Below are positions 57,141 through 64,000 of a DNA stretch of 64,000 nt, piece after piece (the first letter of the stretch is position 1; the number at the start of each line of letters is the position of its first letter). Under the pieces are notes generated by a model. The model was not told the DNA's origin. It ran no database searches and was given only the letters and a program-made list of their open reading frames with translations. Source of the stretch: Centrapalus pauciflorus (lineage: Eukaryota > Streptophyta > Magnoliopsida > Asterales > Asteraceae); contig JAANYP010004811.1 of NCBI GenBank assembly GCA_020465985.1, forward strand, positions 1 to 64,000, written 5' to 3'. The translations under genes were made by a program, and so were the position numbers.

Positions 57141-59112
57141 ATTGTCGGGGCTTCGATACCTTACTGCCATTAGGTTTCTAAGTATAAGCTACAGTCCTTA
57201 ACCATCCCAAAAATGAAATTTTCATCTTATTAACACATACACTTAACTATTGGAGTGTCACAATAATGTGGTTTTCATTTTACTCATAACTTATATCCTT
57301 TCAGTCAGTCATGCAAATCACGTGAAATACTTTATGTTTGTAGCTTGAATGCTCTTGTTATAATAATTCACCAATCATAAGTTATTGTAACTCAAAATCT
57401 CCTTAGAATCTTGATCATGTTAGATTTTCTTTGCTAATAAGTATAATCCATCAGTTTCCAAAGTCCTTTTAAAATGTTTATATTTTATCAAACCACCATA
57501 TCATTAAGTATATTATCCTCATGAAGTGTTATATCCCCCTTCCGATTGATTATAGCTCACATTTATTTCTAACTCCATACATCTTATTATATATTCCAAG
57601 TCTTCTTTAAGATTAACATGTATCTGACATATATTCCCATACTCCCGTATGCTTTCCCAGTGATACTTTGAATTAACTTACTTCTATAAAAATCACACAT
57701 ACCAATATTGAAACGGTCTCTTTGAATCCTATTATATCATAGTTCTCATGAGTAGATCGTATCTTGTTGTTTTGTATTACTGGTAAACTTAATTACAACC
57801 TTTTAGATTAAAATTAAAATAACAACACAATGTACCATGCAGTTCCTCTTAATAAAAGCTAATGGTACTTGCTTTATGATAACCAAGACTAATTGTTGTC
57901 AGTCCCTCAAACATATCATATATAATATTTAAGACAATTTCTATAATCATTTCTAAAATCCAAGATATCTATAATATATTTTTCAAATTCGAAGCTTTGG
58001 AATCCACATTGCCTATTTATATGCTTAACTATTCTCATTTACATAATATATTTATAATCACATTAGTTATAGAAATTTAATATTACTCTAATCCATGATG
58101 ACTTCAAAATCATAAGGTTTCAATAAGATAACACATGTAACAACTTTTGAAGTAGACTATTAGTTCCTGAATCAAGGTTTAAAAGTCCTAATAGCAGTCT
58201 ATGAAAATCTCATCTCTTTTGTTGAACTTTTTGTCCTTAATTTCATCATATGACTTTATAGCAGGTTAATTCATTGGTGGCATCTGCAATTTCTGCTAAA
58301 ATGGCCCCATTTTCCACAATTATAACAAGCCTCGACCTTTCTTGAACATTCATCATCCTCATGTCCCAATATGTTGCAACATCGACAACACATTTTATGG
58401 AGATTACACTTTCCACCATGTCTTTCACCATGTCATTTACATCCATCACGTTTATTAGCCCTTCATATTAAATACGGTCTGTTATGTTCATAGCCTCCAT
58501 AATTTCTTATCTTTCTTATAGTTACTTCTTCATGATCATTGTGAGATACAATATCAGGCTCACCATATTGCCGACAAAACAATAATTTGAAATTTTCCCA
58601 AGTAAATAAAGAAATCAATTCTGATCCCAATTCCTTTTCCCAGTAATTTCCACCGTTTATTGGCTTGTCCAACCAATTGACCCTTAGCCAAATATACCTT
58701 ATATTCATACTTGCAATTCACCTCCAGAAAAATTTGTTCCATAGTTGTAACCCATTCTTTGATATCTTAATCCTTAACGATCCAGAAAATGTAGGTGGTT
58801 GTAAGTCCTTGAATGATTTATTATATGGTCTATATGATTTCCATTAATTCTGGTTTGACGCTCAATCTTTTCCTTGCGCTTGTCTTTATGTTCCGCTTTA
58901 TTTCTATCATCTATGTCGTTCACATTATATTTCACTTCAGGTTCCGTCTTTTCATTTCATCGCATAGTTTCGGCCTCGTCATGAGCCTGAATTTGTGTCA
59001 TTATCATCTGTGATTGCTCAGCCATTAACTTGGATTGCTTTTAGTTATTTTTTTCCATCATACACTGCATATTACATATCATCTCTTGTGAAGTCATTCC
59101 TTCTCCAGACAT
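57141..59112 (-). pseudogene. Gypsy-3 gag remnant with two CCHC knuckles
   Basis: At 59112 the minus strand starts MSGEGMTSQEMICNMQ, clearly related to the Gypsy-2 gag start (MSGDDITPQQ). The gag core is recognisable at 58742-58463 (FTWENFKLLFCRQYG). Knuckles read CRCCNILGHEDDEC and CYNCGKWGHFSRNC (58440-58270). From ~58240 to 57141 I see no coding. GTGTCACA near 57257-57264 may be another LTR fragment. Gypsy-2 begins at 57140, so it probably inserted into this element. Confidence 0.7.
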
Positions 59113-59334
59113 ATTATGAAATGGAACCATATAACTTTTTTAGTAAACACATTACTTTCTTAAGTGCAACTCCCTTTGTCCGATTATGAAAAGTCATGCA
59201 CCTGTAAGTACTAGATCATATCCTATCTTTATTTCATATTGTCACTTAATAACACTACAATGTCATCACCTATGTTTAAGACCATGTCCTCACATACACT
59301 TGAAATCTCAAACTACTTCTCCGATACCATTCGT

Positions 59335-61520
59335 TGTGACAGCCTTGCCACAATACAACATACACGTCACCCAGTATTAACTCAAACAACCCATAAATAT
59401 TACATTAATCCAAAATATACCTAATACGATACAAGAAATTTAAATACATAATTAAACAAGTCAAACACACTAATGTACTACAAGGTTCCTATCTAATTCT
59501 ATATACTCCATAGTTTTAATACATCACCCCTAAAAGATCCTAATGGAATCTTAATTATTCAATTACCAAGTTGAGTAGTAGAGTCCTCAAATGACTCCAA
59601 CAGTTGTCCTAGCTAAAAGGTCCAGGAGCGGATTTTCCTTTTCCTGAAAATATGTAACAACTAAACGGTAAGCGATGCGTAGTGAGTACAGAGATTATAT
59701 ATTCCACAAGTCTTTATGCAGCACATATGAGTCACACCGACGACAAACGTCGTGCACCTATTCGTTCACGAAATACGGATAAACATATGAGCATATAGCT
59801 CCACAGTGCTTTGCACAGAACAAATACATCATCTGAGGCAAAACTATCATCGAGGATGTTACACTGCTCTTCAGGACCTTTGAGTGATTAATTCCAGGTC
59901 ATATACCCTCAATAACATTGTATTAACAATTATAGCTCGAAAGCCCATCACGTTGATGTACAACAAAGAATACGGAACATGTAAAACATGTATAAAAGAA
60001 ACAATGTGCATCAAATTTATGCTAGTCAATAGAATGGCAAACGAATAAGAAACAACATCCTCAGAGCCCAACATCTAACATAAAACAAATGTAGACATAT
60101 AAATCTAAGCACTCACAGTGGGAGCTTTAATTATCTTTAATACAGTATTATTTCTCCCCGGGATTTTAACAAGATTCACAAATGGTCAACAATAACCCAG
60201 TGCGGGTTCAACAACACCCCAAGGAGCCTGTTTCATCAGATATATAACACTAATATCAATGCTTGATCGTTTAATAAATTTCATCAAAGTTTACAACTTC
60301 AGATCCCCATTGGGTTTGAAGTTCATAAAATGAGACCCAAAATTTCTAACATAATTGTTTATACATTGATTCCACCCAAAGTTCATATTAGATCCGAAAT
60401 TTGGATCTTTACTAGGTCCGAAGTGCTAATCATTCAAAGTTAATGACATCCCAAAATTTGTCAGATTCAACTAAAGTTTGGACCCTATACTAGTCCGAAG
60501 TTTGCATGCCTGAAATTGACTCGTCGAGTCATCCTTCGACTCGTCGAGACGAGGTCTGAAGTTCAGATCCCATTTGAAAGTTTGCATTTTTCAAGGAGAA
60601 TGTACGAAGTTTGGGTCATCCAAACATCGGATGTCATCCAAAGTTCGGATCCCCTTGGTACTTAGACAAAATTTTGATTTGAAATATTCAGGGCGACTTG
60701 CAGAATCGCCCACTCGACTCTCCGATTCGATGTCCAAACCTGCATATCGCTACTTACGGGTTTTTACCCAAAATTTGTCAATCTTGATTTTAACCACATG
60801 CAATCCATGGAACCGATTTTACAACATATATTGAGTGTTTTTAAGTCATTTTCTATAACATTAAATTCATTTGATTCCAGATTTAACCAAAAATGAAGGA
60901 AAACTTCAAAAACACAAAAATTCCAAATAATCATACCTTAGGTTGATATGTTGGCGATTCTTGTTTAGAGTGCTTCACAAGACTTTAAATGACATTTTTC
61001 AACTACAAATTCAGACATGCATCCTTAATTCAACACTATTTGATTTGAAATTTCGATTTTCACCAAAACCGAACCATAACCCCTTAAACTCATTAATTTA
61101 AACAAATATTTACCTTAGATGGATGTTTGCAACACTTCTGTAACTTCAAATCTTGTTAAATTTTGAATTTATAGAATGAATATCCCATAACATTTTCGTT
61201 ATTCTTGCTTGAACCATGATAGAACCAAGAGGTTAGAGTGAGAATGAGTGTAGGTGAAATGAGTCTTGAAAGACTTAAAAGTCTTTTATTCCATCTTTTG
61301 GTTGTTTACACAAGTAGTCTCTGTAGTTGTTTATTTTCATAAATGAACTTCAAAGTTTTCTAATTTGACCACTAAACATTATGAATATCATATTACTTAT
61401 TTATAAAACATACATCTATAATTTCATAATTATTCATTAATAATGTAACATGATTACATTGGATACATAATTAAACTAAATAACAACAATAACAACAATT
61501 TAACATCTAAGGATGTTACA
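59335..61520 (-). repeat. Gypsy-3 5' LTR (LTR-B family, 2186 bp)
   Basis: Plus-strand ends TGTGACAGCCTTGCC (59335) and GGATGTTACA (61520), matching the other LTR-B copies. A degraded PBS (CTCCGATACCATTCG, 59319-59333) is adjacent. Minus-strand TATA-like GGAATAAAAGAC at 61281-61292. Contains CTCGTCGAG words (60525-60550) and TCCAAAGTTCGGAT-type words. Confidence 0.87.
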
Positions 61521-62719
61521 CACCCTCTCTCATTAGCAGGTTTCTTATCGTCTGCTCTCGGCCTTTCATTTCTTCCTTCTGGCTTTTGTCTGCACTTCAA
61601 GTATCACATCTATCTTCCCGATGGCGATAATCTATTCTATATTCTCCCCTTCTCTCATCTGACCAATCAAATATCCTACCGTCTATGTTTTCTCATTTGT
61701 CATCATGTTTCTCGTCCATTCTCTCATATATTCTCTCATCATGTCCGACGTCACGATCATCTCTCCTCCATTTATCTCTGTCCTCTCGTCGATCATCATT
61801 TTGCTCATCCTGATATCTCAGGGGACCCGAATCATATCTAAGTTGATTACCGGCCTTATGCTAATAGAATCTCTTTTGATGGAGATGGTTGACAGTATAG
61901 CCATTTGTTTATGAATATCGGCTTCTTCAGCATCGAGGGGCTCATCGTAGGCATATATAGGTGGAATTCCATACGTAGGGTTTTAAGATAACGACCCAGA
62001 GGAATTATAGCTATATGCATTCTGAATAGGTGCATGTGGTGGAATTGGTTTAGAAACAGACGATTTGTTGGATAAAAGGGCCACCGAGTAATTTGTCTTG
62101 GAAATATGATTCACATTTAACAGCAAAGAGGCCACAGAATTGGTCATCTGCTTGTGGGCAACGACGTCACCGTGCTATTTTCTCCGCAAACTTGTTTCAC
62201 AGCCAGGAAACCAATCCTCACTCTGGCGGTAGAGAAGAAATAAATCGGATATTGATATCATCTCTGTCTTTGAAGATGTGGAGTTTGTTCAACTCATTGA
62301 GCATAGTGTAAAATCTTGTGAAGGTAGCTTTTAGGGATTCACCATCTTTAGCCCTGAATTAAAAAAAAATTGGCTTTAGCCTCCTCAGTCTTTGCTTGAT
62401 CATTGAGATCAACCCCAAGCATCTGTCTTTCTAATTCATCTCACGTCTCCTTAGCAGACATTTTACTGTCCACACTGACAACATTATCAGTGGGTAGAGC
62501 TTGGTAAAGAAGATGTTCAGCTCTTAAATCAACAGCCTGACTTTCTATTTCTTTGTCATCTTGGGGATCTCTAGGTTCTTTTGTGGCAGAAATAGGAGAA
62601 ACAGAATTTGGAACAATAGGAATTTCAGATAAGAATTGAGCAAGACCTTCCGGGATGGATATAATCATGAGCTGTCTCATTGGTTGCATGCTCACAAATT
62701 CAGAAATCTTTTCTTCCAT
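61521..62719 (-). pseudogene. Copia-4 gag fragment
   Basis: The ATG at 62719 opens 92 codons with FVSMQPMRQLMIISIPEGLA and LLYQALPTDNVVSVDSKMSA, homologous to Copia-2 gag (FLSMQSMRNLLLQSLTEG, YQALPTEILVGVDSKMSA). After frameshifts the Arg/Asp-rich region (61850-61600) and GRNERPRADDKKPANERG follow, then Gypsy-3 starts exactly where the zinc knuckle should come. Confidence 0.82.
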
Positions 62720-62839
62720 TGCTCGTATTCGTCTTGATAGAGAACAAGTGGTCTATTCTAAAATCCTAAGACAAGGGCTTCTTTAGACATCTTGAAAATG
62801 ATGAATGCAGTTGGAAAATGTATCTTATGGAGTTAAAAC

Positions 62840-63200
62840 TTGTAAATTTTGGATGAACTGAAAGTTCGGATGGATGCTAAGTTCAGATGGAGGGACGTTC
62901 TGATGACAAGTTCGTGTGAGAAGTTCTGAGTCCGAAGTTCGGATGAAAGGAATGAAAATGCGAAGCTGGATGAGTAGAAGATCTGAAGTTCGGATGTAAG
63001 TAATCTGAATTTCGGATGATTACACTATAAGGTTGAAAGTGAAGGGCAAGTAAATTGCTAAGGGTACGAGCAGATCCGAAGTTCGTATTTAGGGTATCCA
63101 AAGTTCGTCTGATGGTCTGAAGTTAAAGATCCGAAGTTACTTAGTCCAAAGTTTGTAGGTCAAAACTTATGGTCCAAAGAAGGGATCTGATGTTTGAACA
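62840..63200 (-). repeat. Copia-4 leader array of CCGAAGTTCGGAT words
   Basis: About 15 variants of GAAGTTCGGATG/CATCCGAACTTC in 360 bp, the counterpart of the Copia-2 leader array at 16640-17165. Confidence 0.85.
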
Positions 63201-63631
63201 CTTAGTGAAATTTTGCAATGAAACAGTAGCAGTTCAAGAACAAAATCACAGATGGAATTGAAATGAGTGTTTTAGGCTCTAAAACTTATACCAAAGAACT
63301 CGGAATTGATTATAGAGTGAATTTAGTGAACTAATTTAACCTAAAAACACCTAAATAAGAAGATTTTAGGCAAAATAAGGACTAAAAAATGAAAAACACA
63401 AAGATCAACTCAGACTTGAAATTAACATCCCTAAATCATGATTTAATTGAACAAATGGTGCTTGAAATATAATCTGAATAAGGAATCGATTACAGTTAAT
63501 GCAAGAAACAAGAAAAACAAGAAGAATTAGAGAGTTTAGGATGAAACCCGTGAGTTAAAAACATGAAGAACAGTGGCGTTGATGATGAACAACACCATAT
63601 TTGGATATTGCAAGTTGAAATCCAATCCATA

Positions 63632-63646
63632 GGCTCTGATACCAAT
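63632..63646 (-). other. Copia-4 primer-binding site
   Basis: The minus strand reads ATTGGTATCAGAGCC directly beside the LTR end. Confidence 0.9.
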
Positions 63647-63933
63647 TGTAGTACTCAAATCCCAGTAATATATTTGCAATCAAATAGTATTTCAGTAATA
63701 AGATGGCGATTACATTGATGATTATGGAAGATTACAATGAGAATGATTATACTCAATCAAAGGTCTCACACACACAACCGCTTTTTTTTAATGGAATAAA
63801 ATTTAACACTAAACCCTAGGAGAATAAATCTATTTACATCTAGGACTACTTTGAGGGGTTTACCTAAAATACCCATCAACTTCTAGTGAAAAGGAAAATT
63901 ACAAGGAAAGATAAAATAAACACATTACATACA
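63647..63933 (-). repeat. Copia-4 5' LTR (~287 bp, right end tentative)
   Basis: Plus-strand start TGTAGTACTC. The most plausible end is TTACATACA at 63933. It contains CCCTAGGAGAATAAA and other words also seen in the Copia-1 interruption at 13428-13700. Beyond 63937 the sequence repeats the Copia-4 leader. Confidence 0.65.
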
Positions 63934-64000
63934 AAATAAACCCGTGAGTTTAAAACGTGAAGAACATTGGTGTTGATGATGAACAACACCAAATCTAGAA

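Larger units (their letters stand above)
61521..64000 (-). mobile_element. Copia-4: 5' end of a minus-strand relative of Copia-2
   Basis: LTR (63647 to ~63933), PBS (63632-63646), leader with TCCGAAGTTCGGAT words, and gag up to the Gypsy-3 insertion at 61520. The gag protein and the leader repeats match Copia-2. The rest of the element is not found to the left in this window. Confidence 0.8.

Overview
This window is a plant nuclear, transposon-only region. I found no convincing host gene, rRNA, tRNA or CRISPR. Tracts of initiator-Met-tRNA primer-binding sites, Ty1/copia and Ty3/gypsy polyproteins, MITEs and long (TA)n microsatellites point to a large, repeat-rich eudicot genome. CTCGTCGAG-type repeats in the LTRs and the style of the copia 3' ORFs remind me of Asteraceae, but that is a low-confidence inference.

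Layout. (1) 1-4072: 5' half of a minus-strand Ty3/gypsy element (Tekay/Del-like), cut by the window edge, with a 1626-bp LTR ending in a (TA)n tract. (2) 4073-8300: MITE and microsatellite cluster. Three short elements with terminal inverted repeats each sit inside (TA)n; a local duplication has an expanded (TA)n; a 665-bp hAT-type element has a perfect 8-bp target duplication. (3) 8300-10200: AT-rich DNA with an LTR-like remnant. (4) 10.2-34.26 kb: decayed plus-strand copia ('Copia-1') split at 15023/31960 by a ~2.2-kb solo gypsy LTR ('LTR-B', TSD GTGTT), itself split by a complete 14.7-kb Sirevirus-like copia ('Copia-2', TSD GAAGT), which contains a 307-bp MITE. (5) 34.26-35.54 kb: unassigned AT-rich DNA. 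(6) 35.5-57.14 kb: minus-strand gypsy ('Gypsy-2', truncated in integrase) split by a young 13.1-kb copia ('Copia-3', TSD TGAAT, near-identical LTRs). Its 5' LTR holds two more solo LTRs (TSDs TTCTA and CAGTA). (7) 57.14-61.52 kb: degenerate minus-strand gypsy ('Gypsy-3'), lying in the gag of (8) a minus-strand relative of Copia-2 ('Copia-4') that runs off the right edge.

Most interesting feature: Copia-1, Copia-2 and Copia-3 each carry a large extra sense ORF between RNase H and the 3' LTR (or the truncated end). The three proteins share a domain (a D-F-[LI] ... Y-A-[LM] ... F-W block, then a block ending in Y-P-x-F or a close variant). In Copia-2 and Copia-3 the ORF is preceded by a TATA-like box, a leader and a leader intron whose acceptor is 2-5 nt before the ATG; Copia-1 has a CT-rich leader. 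This suggests separate transcription units carried by the elements. In Copia-3 the ORF can be read for ~983 codons with only four in-frame stops and no frameshift. Internal AGGGGGAG polypurine octamers recur in all three, as described for Sireviruses.

None of the elements looks fully autonomous: catalytic changes (YVDD to YVDN, FIDD to FIDG, integrase D to E), frameshifts and stops are seen. Copia-3 is the best preserved, with an uninterrupted RT-RNase H frame. All homology statements are by-eye motif recognition; no search was run.
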